Source: Hamadaea tsunoensis DSM 44101 | Lineage (GTDB): Bacteria; Actinomycetota; Actinomycetes; Mycobacteriales; Micromonosporaceae | DNA: 40,834 nucleotides | NCBI RefSeq assembly: GCF_000428945.1 | Contig: NZ_AUAX01000046.1 | Span: 1-40,834, forward strand | Reading direction: 5' to 3' | In this document: positions 22,008 to 30,121 of the stretch, piece after piece | Position numbering within the stretch: position 1 is the stretch's first letter | Layout of the letters: every line of letters begins with the position of its first letter | Notes under the pieces: generated by a model | What the model saw: the letters and a program-made list of their open reading frames with translations, nothing else | Told to the model about the DNA's origin: nothing | The model's database searches: none | Program-made: the position numbers and the translations under genes

Positions 22008-23435
22008 ATGGTTCATTTCCCCTCGTCAAGAGTATCTTCCACGGTTCCGGCCTCCCGCCGCGCCGTGCTTTCCGCCGCGGTCGCGGTGGCGGCCACCCCT
22101 GTTCTGGCCGGTTGCGTGACCTCCTCGGGCGGCGGCAACGAGTCCGCCGGCAGCGGTGCCAAGACCGCGGACAACCCGCTCGGCGTACCGGCCGACGCGG
22201 GGCTGGAGGTCGTCATCTTCAAGGGCGGCTACGGCGACGACTACGCCAAGAGCGCCGAGGCCACGTACACGCAGAAGTTCCCGAAGGCCAAGGTCGACCA
22301 CAAGGGCATCCAGCGCGTCGGCGAGGCGCTCCAGCCCCGGTTCGTCGCCGACACCCCGCCGGACGTCGTGGACAACTCCGGTGCCGGCCGGCTCGACCTG
22401 CCGACCCTGGTCGCCTCGGGCAAGCTGGCCGACCTGACCGAGCTGCTGGACGCGCCCGCGTACGACAGCCCGGACAAGAAGGTCCGCGACACGCTCCTCG
22501 CGGGCGTCGTCGACGACGGCACGTTCGGTGGCAAGGTGGCGACGCTGAACCTCACCTACACCGTGTGGGGCATGTGGTACTCCAAGCCGCTGTTCGACAA
22601 GCACGGGTGGGCGTACCCGCAGACGTGGGCGGACATGCTCACGCTCTGCGAGGAGATCAAGAAGGCGGGCATCGCGCCCTGGACCTACCAGGGCAAGTAC
22701 CCGGAGTACATCAACGACCCGATGCTGACGATGGCGGCCAAGACCGGCGGCACGGACCTGCTGAAGTCGGTCGACAACCTCGAACCGAACGCGTGGAAGA
22801 ACGCGGCGCTGATCGGCGCGGCCGAGGCGTTCGCCGAGCTGGCCGGCAAGGGCTACATCATGGCCGGCTCGGAGGCGCTGTCGCACACCGAGTCGCAGGC
22901 GGCCTGGTGCCAGGGCAAGGCGGCGCTGATCCCGTGCGGCTCGTGGCTGGAGAGCGAGCAGAAGGGCGTCACCCCGGCCGGTTTCGACATGGTGATGGGC
23001 ACGGTCCCGTCACTGACCACATCGGACAAGATGAAGGTCACCGCCATCGAGGCGGCCAGCTCCGAGTCCTTCCTCGTCCCCGCGAAGGCCAAGAACAAGC
23101 AGGGCGGCCTGGAGTACCTGCGCATCCTGTTCTCCAAGGCGTCGGCGAAGTCGTTCGCACAGGCCAACTCCACGTTGCCGGCCATCGCCGGGGCGACCGA
23201 GGGGCTGTCCCTGTCGCCCGCCCTCACCTCCGTACGCGATGCGGCGGAAGCCGCCGGGACCGAGGCGTTCAGCTACCGGTTCCGCAGCTGGTACGCGCCG
23301 CTGGCCAAGGCGGTCGACGACGCGACGGCCGAACTGGTGAACAAGCGGATCAATGCGCAGGCCTGGGCCGACCGGGTGCAGAAGGCCGCCGACGCCGTCG
23401 CCAAGGACACCACTGTCACGAAGTACACGCGCTGA
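22008..23435 (+). CDS. ngcE: N-acetylglucosamine/diacetylchitobiose-binding lipoprotein
   Basis: The 475-residue extracytoplasmic solute-binding protein begins with a signal that carries both a twin-arginine-like motif (ASRRAVLSAA) and a lipobox (VLAGC, Cys at about 36), so it is a lipoprotein, perhaps Tat-exported. Segments such as VIFKGGYGDDYAKSAEATYT, PRFVADTPPDVVDNSGAGRL, VWGMWYSKPLFDKHGW, APWTYQGKYPEYINDP and AAWCQGKAALIPCGSWLE match Streptomyces NgcE, which captures GlcNAc and chitobiose. It is followed by two permeases in the usual ngcEFG order with overlapping codons. GGAGAAGAGAG precedes the ATG. Regulation by the RpiR protein upstream is inferred from the shared operon. Confidence 0.93.
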   Translation: MVHFPSSRVSSTVPASRRAVLSAAVAVAATPVLAGCVTSSGGGNESAGSGAKTADNPLGVPADAGLEVVIFKGGYGDDYAKSAEATYTQKFPKAKVDHKGIQRVGEALQPRFVADTPPDVVDNSGAGRLDLPTLVASGKLADLTELLDAPAYDSPDKKVRDTLLAGVVDDGTFGGKVATLNLTYTVWGMWYSKPLFDKHGWAYPQTWADMLTLCEEIKKAGIAPWTYQGKYPEYINDPMLTMAAKTGGTDLLKSVDNLEPNAWKNAALIGAAEAFAELAGKGYIMAGSEALSHTESQAAWCQGKAALIPCGSWLESEQKGVTPAGFDMVMGTVPSLTTSDKMKVTAIEAASSESFLVPAKAKNKQGGLEYLRILFSKASAKSFAQANSTLPAIAGATEGLSLSPALTSVRDAAEAAGTEAFSYRFRSWYAPLAKAVDDATAELVNKRINAQAWADRVQKAADAVAKDTTVTKYTR

Positions 23436-24343
23436 TGAAACACGGAAGGTACCGGTTCATCATCGGCGCACTCGTACCCGCGCTGATACTGCACGCGCTC
23501 TTCGTGCTCTCGCCGTACGCGCAGGCGTTCTACCTGTCGCTGACGGACTGGACCGGTGTCGCGGGCAACGCGCACTTCGTCGGGTGGGGCAACTACGCCC
23601 GCCTCGGCGGGGACGCGCTGTTCCTCGATGCGCTGCGCAACAACGCCGTGATGTTGGTGGCGGTGCCGGTGGTGACCATCGGGATCGGGCTCTTCCTCGC
23701 CTCCATGCTGCACCTCGGCGGGCGGCGGAGCCTTCACGGCGTACGCGGGGCGGCCTTCTACAAGATCGTGTACTTCTTCCCGCAGCTGCTGTCGCTGGCG
23801 ATCGTGGCGGTGCTCTGGCAGTTCGTCTACAACCCCAACAACGGGCTGCTGAACGGGACCCTGCGGGGCGTGGGGCTGGGCGGGCTGGCGCGCAGCTGGC
23901 TCGCCGAGCCGAACCTGGCCCTGGCCGCGGTGATGACGGTGATCGTGTGGTCCTCGGTCGGCTTCTACATGGTGCTGTTCAGCGCCGCGATGGACGCCAT
24001 CCCCAAGGAGCTGTACGAGGCCGCGATCATCGACGGCGCGGGCGGCTGGTCGACGTTCCGCCGGATCACCCTGCCCCTGGTACGCGACAACGTCCGCGTG
24101 GCGTTCGTCTACCTGGGAATCGCCGCGCTGGACGGCTTCGCGATCGTGCAGATCATGACGGTCGGGCCGGGCGGGCCGGACGGGCACACCGAGGTGATCG
24201 GGCTGAGCCTGTACCGCAACGCCTTCACCTACGGCAAGTTCGGGTACGCCTCCGCGATGGGCGTGACGTTGTTCTTCCTGACGCTCGTGATCGCGGTCTT
24301 CGCCCTGCGGGGCGGCCGGGCGACGGACCGGGTGGAGGTGTAG
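23435..24343 (+). CDS. ngcF: ABC sugar transporter permease (NgcF-like)
   Basis: The 302-residue MalF-type permease has six hydrophobic segments, starting at IIGALVPALILHALFVLSPY. It has the cytoplasmic EAA loop ELYEAAIIDGAGGWSTFRRI, which docks the transporter ATPase. ATG at 23435 shares one base with the TGA of ngcE, so translation is coupled. Together with the next gene it forms the membrane channel for the sugar delivered by NgcE. No ATP-binding subunit is encoded in the locus, as with other actinobacterial importers that share the MsiK ATPase. The gene ends 3 bp before the second permease. Confidence 0.92.
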   Translation: MKHGRYRFIIGALVPALILHALFVLSPYAQAFYLSLTDWTGVAGNAHFVGWGNYARLGGDALFLDALRNNAVMLVAVPVVTIGIGLFLASMLHLGGRRSLHGVRGAAFYKIVYFFPQLLSLAIVAVLWQFVYNPNNGLLNGTLRGVGLGGLARSWLAEPNLALAAVMTVIVWSSVGFYMVLFSAAMDAIPKELYEAAIIDGAGGWSTFRRITLPLVRDNVRVAFVYLGIAALDGFAIVQIMTVGPGGPDGHTEVIGLSLYRNAFTYGKFGYASAMGVTLFFLTLVIAVFALRGGRATDRVEV

Positions 24344-24346
24344 ACG

Positions 24347-25162
24347 ATGAAGAGGGTGCCGCTGCACGTGGTCATGATGGCCTGGGCGGTCGTCACGGCG
24401 TTCCCGTTGCTGTGGGCGGTGATGAGCTCGCTGAAGAGCGACTCGGAGATCCTCGACAGCCCGTGGACGCCGCCGTCCCGGCCGCATTTCGACAACTGGT
24501 CCCGGGCGTGGGGTTCGGCCAGCATCGGCCGTTACTTCCTCAACAGCCTCATCGTCGTCGGGGGCGCCCTGGCGCTGACGATGGTGCTCGGCTCGCTGGT
24601 CGCCTACACCCTGGCCCGGTACGAGTTCCGGGGCAACCGGCTCGTCTACTACACGTTCGTCGCGTCCATGTTCTTCCCGGTGTTCCTGGCGCTCGTCCCG
24701 CTGTTCTTCGTCGTGCAGCAACTGGGACTGCTGGGCACCTATCCGGGACTGATCCTGGTCTACACGGCGTACGCGATGCCGTTCACGGTGTTCTTCCTGC
24801 ACTCGTTCTTCCGCACGCTCCCGTCGGCCGTCGCCGAGGCGGCGTTCATCGACGGGTGCTCGCATCTCAAGGTGTTCTACCGGGTGATGCTGCCGATGGC
24901 CCGCTCCGGGCTGGTCAGCGTCGGCATCTTCAACTTCCTCGGGCTGTGGAACCAGTACCTGCTCCCGCTGGTGCTCAACCCCGATCCCGACCGGTACGTC
25001 CTGGCACAGGGGCTGGCGGCGCTGTCCGTCAGCCAGGGCTACCGCAGCGACTGGAGTGGACTGTTCGCCGGGCTCACCATCGCGATGCTCCCGGTGCTGT
25101 TCGCGTACGTCGCCTTCCAGAGACACCTGCGCGCCGGCCTCACGGCGGGCGCGGTCAGGTAA
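24347..25162 (+). CDS. ngcG: ABC sugar transporter permease (NgcG-like)
   Basis: This 271-residue MalG-type permease has about six membrane segments (first VVMMAWAVVTAFPLLWAVMS) and the EAA motif in SAVAEAAFIDGCSHLKVFYR with LPMARSG following. It pairs with the upstream permease. ATG at 24347 comes 3 bp after the ngcF stop. The 3' end of the gene (AGACACCTGCGCGCCGG at 25121-25137) is repeated just after the stop codon at 25175-25191, a small local duplication. About 180 bp then separate it from the GH16 gene, which may have its own promoter or be read through. Confidence 0.92.
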   Translation: MKRVPLHVVMMAWAVVTAFPLLWAVMSSLKSDSEILDSPWTPPSRPHFDNWSRAWGSASIGRYFLNSLIVVGGALALTMVLGSLVAYTLARYEFRGNRLVYYTFVASMFFPVFLALVPLFFVVQQLGLLGTYPGLILVYTAYAMPFTVFFLHSFFRTLPSAVAEAAFIDGCSHLKVFYRVMLPMARSGLVSVGIFNFLGLWNQYLLPLVLNPDPDRYVLAQGLAALSVSQGYRSDWSGLFAGLTIAMLPVLFAYVAFQRHLRAGLTAGAVR

Positions 25163-25191
25163 CCGAGTTTCCCCAGACACCTGCGCGCCGG
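25121..25191. repeat. 17-bp direct repeat across the ngcG stop codon
   Basis: AGACACCTGCGCGCCGG occurs at 25121-25137 inside ngcG and at 25175-25191 behind it. This suggests a short tandem duplication or a former longer C-terminus. The rest of the gap to 25344 shows nothing else beyond a strong GAAGGAGGAGAG ribosome-binding site for the next gene. Confidence 0.7.
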
Positions 25192-25344
25192 GCAGTCAGC
25201 CGGTGTCGCAGGCAGTGAACGCGGGCAGGGTACGCCGGCGCGACGTGGCGCCGGAACCCCGTCCTGCCCGCCCCCGGGGTCGCCGAGTCGACCGGCGGCC
25301 CCTGTGGGCCGAATCCCCCCGGCCCTGAAGGAGGAGAGGCAGTT

Positions 25345-26562
25345 ATGTCTCGCAGTATCAAGGCGGCCGTCGCGGCCGCCGTGCTCACCGCCGGTACGCT
25401 CGTCGGACTCGCCACCGTGACGTCCGGCGCCGCGGCCGCGGCCGACTGCGGCGTCCTGTTCGACGACTTCAACTACACCTCGTCGACCGATTCCTCGCTC
25501 ACCGCCCACGGCTGGGTGCCGCGCAGCTACCAGGGCGGTCCCGGCGTACCCGGGGCGGTCTGGAGCGCCGCGAACATCACGTTCCCGTCGTCGGGCATCC
25601 TGCAACTGAACTCCGGTACCGACGGCACAGGTGCCGGTACCACCCACGCCGAGATCTACACCAGCCAGAAGCGCTACTTCGAAGGCACGTACGCGACGCG
25701 TATCCGGTTCACGGACACGCCCGCGAGCGGCAACGACGGCGACCACATCAACGAGACGTTCTTCACGATCAGCCCGCTCAACGGGGACCTCGACCCGACC
25801 TACTCCGAGCTCGACGTGTCGGAGTACCTGCCGAACGGCGGCTGGGGCGAGACCGGGCCGATCAACTACCAGACCACCTGGTACACCTACCGCAACGACC
25901 CCTGGTACGCCGACAACCAGCACTCCGAGGAGCGCCAGAGCTACGACGGCTGGCACACCCTGGTGGCACAGGTGGCCAACGGGCACGTCCTGTACTACAT
26001 CGACGGGACGCTGGTCGGCGACCACACGGGCAAGTACTACCCGCGCCAGACGATGACCATCAACTACAACCTGTGGTTCATCGACACCGCGGCGCACACC
26101 GGCGGGACGAGCAAGTACATCGAGCAGGTGGACTGGCTCTACTTCGCCAAGAACCAGGTCGTCGCACCGGCCGACGCGACCGCCAAGGCCGCCGCGTACC
26201 GGTCGGCCGGCACGGGCTTCGCGGACACGGTGGACGCCGGCGGCACCTGCACCACGCCGTCGACCTCCGCCTCGGCCTCCCGGTCGGCGTCCCCGTCCCC
26301 GTCCGCTTCGCGGTCGGCCTCCCCGTCGGCTTCCCCGTCGCGGTCGACCTCGCCGCTGCCGGGCAACTGCTCCGGCGTACCGGCCTGGAACATCAACTCC
26401 GTCTACAACACCAACGACCGCGTCACCCACGAGCGCAGCAAGTACGGCGACCCGAACGGGCCGGCGTCCGGCGACGGCGTACACGTGTGGCGGGCCAAGT
26501 GGTGGACCCAGGGCTCGGAGCCGGGCTGGACGGCGAACTGGGAGGACCTCGGCCGCTGCTGA
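25345..26562 (+). CDS. Secreted GH16-type glycosidase with CBM5/12
   Basis: The 405-residue precursor has a signal peptide (1 to about 33, ending in AAAAA) and a concanavalin-like beta-sandwich of family GH16 (about 34-275). Its catalytic ELDVSE is at 155-160: Glu155 nucleophile, Asp157, Glu160 acid/base. A Ser/Ala/Pro linker (about 300-338, SASRSASPSPS-type repeats) leads to a C-terminal carbohydrate-binding module of family 5/12 (about 340-405; PAWNINSVYNTNDRVTHERS, ending WTANWEDLGRC). CBM5/12 modules usually bind chitin. GH16 enzymes mostly act on beta-glucans or galactans, so the natural substrate here is uncertain; chitin-glucan complexes would fit the ngc neighbours. A strong terminator follows. 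Confidence 0.87.
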   Translation: MSRSIKAAVAAAVLTAGTLVGLATVTSGAAAAADCGVLFDDFNYTSSTDSSLTAHGWVPRSYQGGPGVPGAVWSAANITFPSSGILQLNSGTDGTGAGTTHAEIYTSQKRYFEGTYATRIRFTDTPASGNDGDHINETFFTISPLNGDLDPTYSELDVSEYLPNGGWGETGPINYQTTWYTYRNDPWYADNQHSEERQSYDGWHTLVAQVANGHVLYYIDGTLVGDHTGKYYPRQTMTINYNLWFIDTAAHTGGTSKYIEQVDWLYFAKNQVVAPADATAKAAAYRSAGTGFADTVDAGGTCTTPSTSASASRSASPSPSASRSASPSASPSRSTSPLPGNCSGVPAWNINSVYNTNDRVTHERSKYGDPNGPASGDGVHVWRAKWWTQGSEPGWTANWEDLGRC

Positions 26563-26588
26563 GCCGTTCGCCGAGTAGTTCCCCACGT

Positions 26589-26620
26589 GGCGGGGCCGCC
26601 GTGACGGCGGCCCCGCCTTT
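26589..26620 (+). terminator. Rho-independent terminator of GH16 gene
   Basis: GGCGGGGCCGCCG (26589-26601), loop TGA and CGGCGGCCCCGCC (26605-26617) form a perfect 13-bp stem followed by TTTCGTCGTCC. It starts 27 bp after the stop codon and probably ends the amino-sugar operon. Confidence 0.85.
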
Positions 26621-26923
26621 CGTCGTCCATCGATCACCGCCGTGCCGTGATCTTCGCCGCGGGTAAACCCTCGCGGTAGACGACGATCCCACTCAGGTAG
26701 GACGACCCGCGGCCGGCCTGCGGATACGGTTCTTCTGGCGCATGTGCGGCAGGTGGCCGAGCAATCGGGGGATTGCAGTCGATCTTCGGCTGTGGTGCGG
26801 CGAGCCGGGTCGCGAGGTGGCGCTGGGACTCCGCCCGGTTCCTCGGCGGCCGTGGCGGGCCCTCCCAGCCCATGTCAGATGGGCATTCCAGGGCATTTCA
26901 CATTCTTTGAAGATCAAATTCAG

Positions 26924-27019
26924 GTCCCGGGTTCGTCGATCTCACCTCCGCTCCTCGCGCGGGAGACCGTTCCGGCCCCGGGGGGCCTCCACTGCCAGGT
27001 GAGTGGGGCGAAGCATCGT
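26924..27019. repeat. Dispersed non-coding repeat, copy 2 (inverted relative to 1-105)
   Basis: Read on the minus strand this segment matches window positions 1-105 in several exact blocks and ends at the same GGGAC boundary. It lies in an 850-bp gap (26563-27414) between GH16 and rpmJ. The part 26621-26923 shows no convincing gene; a 79-codon minus-strand frame there is unlike known proteins. Confidence 0.65.
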
Positions 27020-27117
27020 TCACTGCCGTCCGCTCACGGTTTCACCCCTTCACCCCTGGCCTTGACGACTGTCCGGTACGCGTGTTCGGCGGCCCGGACG
27101 CGCACGTCAGCCGCAAT

Positions 27118-27226
27118 CGATCAAGGACTCAGCGCCGCCGATCCACATGACGGAAGATCGTTCCCGCATCGCGAACAACGACGAGCCGACCCGCCCAGCC
27201 GGCATATCGGACAGTTGCGGAAAGGG
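27118..27226. repeat. Partial third copy of the 0.67-kb element
   Basis: GATCAAG at 27120, then CGGAAGATCGTTCCCGCATC (about 27150-27169) matches 39647-39700 of element B with the same spacing. The segment then ends with a diverged inverted copy of the terminal core (27203-27224). The central part of the element is missing between these blocks. A 72-bp palindrome follows 13 bp later, as it follows element B. Confidence 0.55.
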
Positions 27227-27236
27227 CCCGCTGGCG

Positions 27237-27307
27237 GCGATCTTGCGCGAATGTTCGGGCATTTCTGGCACACCGGACGAAATTCGGGACATTCGCGCAA
27301 GATCGTC
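27237..27307. repeat. 72-bp palindromic repeat, copy 2 of 4
   Basis: CGATCTTGCGCGAATG (27238-27253) and its complement within 27290-27307 enclose a 36-nt loop nearly identical to that of the copy at 40173. A G-rich stretch (27310-27405) follows before rpmJ. Confidence 0.88.
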
Positions 27308-27414
27308 GGATGGGGCGGCGGGGTCGCCGCGGGCGGGGAGGGCGGGGGAGGGGCGGGGGGAATTTCGGTGGGGGTGGGGTGGTTGTGGGGGCGGAAGGAA
27401 AGGGGTGACCTGCG

Positions 27415-27537
27415 ATGAAGGTACGAAGCTCGCTGCGCAGCCTGGCCCGCCGCCCGGGTTCGGTCGTGGTACGCCGCGGCCGCAAGGTGCTGGTGATCAA
27501 CAAGACCGATCCGCGGCTCAAGGGCCGGCAGGGCTGA
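27415..27537 (+). CDS. rpmJ: 50S ribosomal protein L36, cysteine-free form
   Basis: The 40-residue protein reads [15 protein letters not shown] and ends [14 protein letters not shown], matching L36 of the alternative type (YkgO-like). The zinc-binding Cys/Cys/Cys/His set of standard L36 is absent. In many bacteria this form is made under zinc limitation under Zur control and replaces the zinc form in the large subunit. No clear Zur box is seen in the G-rich leader. AGGGG lies 9 nt before the ATG. It stands alone, 90 bp before the desaturase gene. The family match is strong despite the small size. Confidence 0.9.
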   Translation: MKVRSSLRSLARRPGSVVVRRGRKVLVINKTDPRLKGRQG

Positions 27538-27626
27538 CAGCCGGCGAACCGGCTGCCGCTGGACATACATCCAACCGTCGCCCGGCCGTTGTGGTTCCCG
27601 TTCATGATCATGGTTAGTGTCCGGTC

Positions 27627-28616
27627 GTGGTCGGGGTTCCCCAGCGTCACCGGGCGACTCTTTCGCTCGGTCTCCTCGCGGCCGCCCTTCTGCTGGCGGC
27701 CGGACAACTCGTACTCATTCCCGTGCTGATCGCGGACGAGGTGCGGTGGGGGTGGCTGCTGCTGCCGCTCACGTTCCTCACGACGCCGCTCTGGTCGCTG
27801 ATCCACGAGGCGATCCACGGCGGCCTGCTGCGTACGCGTACCTGGAACGATCGGGCCGGCCGGGTGCTCGCCGTCACCTACGGCGCCCCGTTCGCGCTGC
27901 TCAAGACCGGTCATCTACTGCATCACCGGTTCAGCCGGACCCGGCGGGAGCGTACCGAGATCTACGATCCGGCCGTCACGAGCTTCGCGGGGGCGGCCCG
28001 GAAGTACTTCACCCAGTTGCTCGGCGGCCTCTATCTCGCCGAGGCCGCGAGCGTGGTGCTGATGGCCGCGCCGGCGTCGGTGTGGCGGTGGCTGGCCCGG
28101 CGTACGGACGCGGAGGGCACGGTCACCGGGCTGGTCTTCGACACCGTGGCACGCCGGCATCTGCGCCAGTTCCGGATCGACGCGGCCGGCATCGTCGTCC
28201 TGTACGCCGCGGCGCTCTGGGCGTACGGCCGGCACGCCTGGATGCTGGGCCTCGCCGTGCTGGGCCGGGCGGTGCTGATCTCGTTGGCGGACAACGCCTA
28301 CCACTACGGTACGCGGCTGGAGGCGCCGCTGGAGGCGATGAACCTGCGGCTGCCGCGGCCGCTGGAGGCGTTCGTGCTGGCGTTCAACCTCCACAACGTG
28401 CACCATCAGCATCCGGGCGTGCCCTGGTACGCGTTGCGCGAGCAGTTCCTCGCCGACGGCGACGAATTCCACCTGGACTGGTTCCCCGCGGTGCTCCGGC
28501 AGTTGCGGGGCCCGATCCCGGCGGATCGCGAAGACGTGCGTCCCGTGGTTCGATGGCCGGATGGATCTTCTCCGCGACCGCCTGGTACGCAACGGCTTCA
28601 GCCCGCTGACCGTTGA
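27627..28616 (+). CDS. Membrane fatty acid desaturase
   Basis: The 329-residue protein has several membrane segments and the three histidine boxes of membrane di-iron desaturases/hydroxylases: HEAIH at 60-64, HLLHH at 96-100 and HNVHH at 256-260. It should introduce a double bond or hydroxyl into an acyl lipid using oxygen and an external electron donor; carotenoid-type hydroxylases share the fold. GTG at 27627 is chosen because TAGTGT (27615-27620) lies 6 nt upstream with no Shine-Dalgarno. The 3' end overlaps the fructosamine kinase gene by 56 bp in another frame, so the low-complexity C-terminal tail (from about residue 310) may be a late extension. Confidence 0.85.
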   Translation: MVGVPQRHRATLSLGLLAAALLLAAGQLVLIPVLIADEVRWGWLLLPLTFLTTPLWSLIHEAIHGGLLRTRTWNDRAGRVLAVTYGAPFALLKTGHLLHHRFSRTRRERTEIYDPAVTSFAGAARKYFTQLLGGLYLAEAASVVLMAAPASVWRWLARRTDAEGTVTGLVFDTVARRHLRQFRIDAAGIVVLYAAALWAYGRHAWMLGLAVLGRAVLISLADNAYHYGTRLEAPLEAMNLRLPRPLEAFVLAFNLHNVHHQHPGVPWYALREQFLADGDEFHLDWFPAVLRQLRGPIPADREDVRPVVRWPDGSSPRPPGTQRLQPADR

Positions 28617-29424
28617 GGGCGCGGCCGGCGGGGTGGTCGCGCAGGCCGCCCTGGTGACATTCGCCGACGGCACGCTGGCCTTCGCCAAGACGTTCGCCGA
28701 TCCCGGCCCGGACCTGTTCGCGGTCGAGGCCGAGGGCTTGTCCGCGTTGCGGGCGGCCGCGCTCGCGACGCCCGAGGTTCGCTATGTCTCCCCGGATCTC
28801 CTTGTGCTGCAGCCGATGTCGCCGAGGCCGGCGGACGGGCGGTTCTGGGAGCGGCTCGGCCGTGAGCTCGCCCGCCTCCATCTGTCCACAGTGAATGACC
28901 GCTTCGGCTGGCACCGGGACGGCTGGCTGGGCCGGCACGTCCAGGAGAACTCCTGGGACTCCGACGGCCACCGGTTCTTCGCGGAGCGGCGCGTACTGCG
29001 GTGGCTGCGCGAGAAGCCGGCCGAGGACGCGTTCGACCCGGCCGACCGGCGGGCGCTGGAACGGCTCTGCGTACGCCTGCCGGAACTCGTGCCCGCGACG
29101 CCGGCCAGTCTGACGCACGGCGACCTGTGGTGCCAGAACGTCCTCGCCGACACCGTCGGGGCCCCGGTCGTGATCGATCCGGCCGTCTCCTACGCGTGGC
29201 CCGAGACCGACCTCAGCATGCTGTACGCGTCGCCCCGGCCGCCCGAGTCGGATCGGCTGTTCCCGGCGTACCAGGAGGTGCGGCCGCTCGACGACGGCTG
29301 GCGGGAGCGGATGGCGTTGCTGCACCTGCGGGAGCTGATGAGCACGATCGCCCACGGTGACGACGACTGGGGTGCCGCCGCCGAGGTACGCCGGCTGACC
29401 GGGCCGTTCAGAGTACGCGGGTGA
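28561..29424 (+). CDS. Fructosamine kinase-family protein
   Basis: The 287-residue protein has the aminoglycoside/choline-kinase-like fold of fructosamine-3-kinases. K43 in FAKTF is the likely ATP-binding lysine, HGDLWCQN (186-193) holds the catalytic aspartate, and IDPAVSYAWPETDLSM (205-220) the metal-binding aspartate. The family phosphorylates sugar adducts on protein lysines so that they detach, which repairs glycation. ATG at 28561 is used; it lies inside the end of the desaturase gene, and TTCGAT is 6 nt upstream. The 3' end overlaps the convergent TIGR03089 gene by 17 bp. Confidence 0.9.
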   Translation: MDLLRDRLVRNGFSPLTVEGAAGGVVAQAALVTFADGTLAFAKTFADPGPDLFAVEAEGLSALRAAALATPEVRYVSPDLLVLQPMSPRPADGRFWERLGRELARLHLSTVNDRFGWHRDGWLGRHVQENSWDSDGHRFFAERRVLRWLREKPAEDAFDPADRRALERLCVRLPELVPATPASLTHGDLWCQNVLADTVGAPVVIDPAVSYAWPETDLSMLYASPRPPESDRLFPAYQEVRPLDDGWRERMALLHLRELMSTIAHGDDDWGAAAEVRRLTGPFRVRG

Positions 29425-30112
29425 CGCCCTCGCGGGCCATCCGATCGTCGAGCCTCGTCCGGTTCAGGTTGGCGCACAACACGACCGAGGCGCCGAGCAC
29501 CATCGGGGCGAGCAGCCAGCGCACCGGGTTCTCGTGCTCGGTCGCGTCGACGAGGACGCGGTCGCCGGCCCGGATGCCGGCCGAGTGGCCGATCTCGGTG
29601 GCGAGCGCGGCCCAGGCGCCGTGGCTCGTGCCGTCGACCGTCGCCGGCGCGGACGGCAGGACCTGGCGGTACGGAGGCGGGCTGTCGGCGTACCGCTGGA
29701 TCTCGGTGACGTAGTCGAGATAGCCGAGCGGGACGTCGGCCAAGGGCGCACCGTGGGGGGCGAGGCCGAGCACGTAGCGGTGGGTGGCGTCGGGGATGTC
29801 CTCGATCCACGAGCCGATGCGGTGGCGGGCCACGAAGGTCGCGTCGAGCGGGTCGTTCGCGCCGGGGCCGAGCGGGGCCAGCCCGGCGGTGGACTCCGGC
29901 CGCAGCGACAGCGCCATGCCGGCCGCCCACGCGCCGAGCAGGACCGCGGCGGTCTGCCAGTGCGGCGGGAGCAGGACGGCGATCCGGCTGCCCGGCCGCA
30001 GGCGGCAACCCTCGCGCAGCATCCCGGCCGTACGCGCCGACCAGGCGCCGAGGTCGGCGGCCGACAGCTCGGTACGCTCGCCCGTGTTGTCGTCGTAGTA
30101 GGTCAGGAGCAT
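29408..30112 (-). CDS. TIGR03089-family protein (partial AMP-binding-like fold)
   Basis: The 234-residue protein resembles the N-terminal portion of acyl-CoA synthetase/AMP-binding enzymes (LLTYYDDNTGERTELSAADL, GSRIAVLLPPHWQTAAVLLG, GDRVLVDATEHENPVRWLLA). It is far too short to hold the full adenylation domain, and the ATP-binding P-loop is not apparent. This matches the actinobacterial family TIGR03089, of unknown function. The start at 30112 is the first in-frame ATG. It follows the PhnB-like gene by 9 bp on the same strand, suggesting co-transcription. Confidence 0.8.
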   Translation of the reverse strand: MLLTYYDDNTGERTELSAADLGAWSARTAGMLREGCRLRPGSRIAVLLPPHWQTAAVLLGAWAAGMALSLRPESTAGLAPLGPGANDPLDATFVARHRIGSWIEDIPDATHRYVLGLAPHGAPLADVPLGYLDYVTEIQRYADSPPPYRQVLPSAPATVDGTSHGAWAALATEIGHSAGIRAGDRVLVDATEHENPVRWLLAPMVLGASVVLCANLNRTRLDDRMAREGVTRVL

Positions 30113-30121
30113 CCGACCAGG

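Noticed and set aside
23273-25180. 635-codon minus-strand frame opposite ngcF and ngcG
   Set aside because: Composition is simple (His/Gln/Arg/Asp repeats), there is no motif, and it opposes well-supported permease genes.
26634-26873. 79-codon minus-strand frame in the gap after GH16
   Set aside because: No recognisable domain, no ribosome-binding site and a Pro/Arg-rich start. At most it is a gene remnant.
26921-26960. tRNA T-arm-like GGGTTCG near AGGTCCCGGGTTCGTCGATC
   Set aside because: The flanking bases do not form a T-stem, and no acceptor, D-arm or anticodon arm could be fitted.
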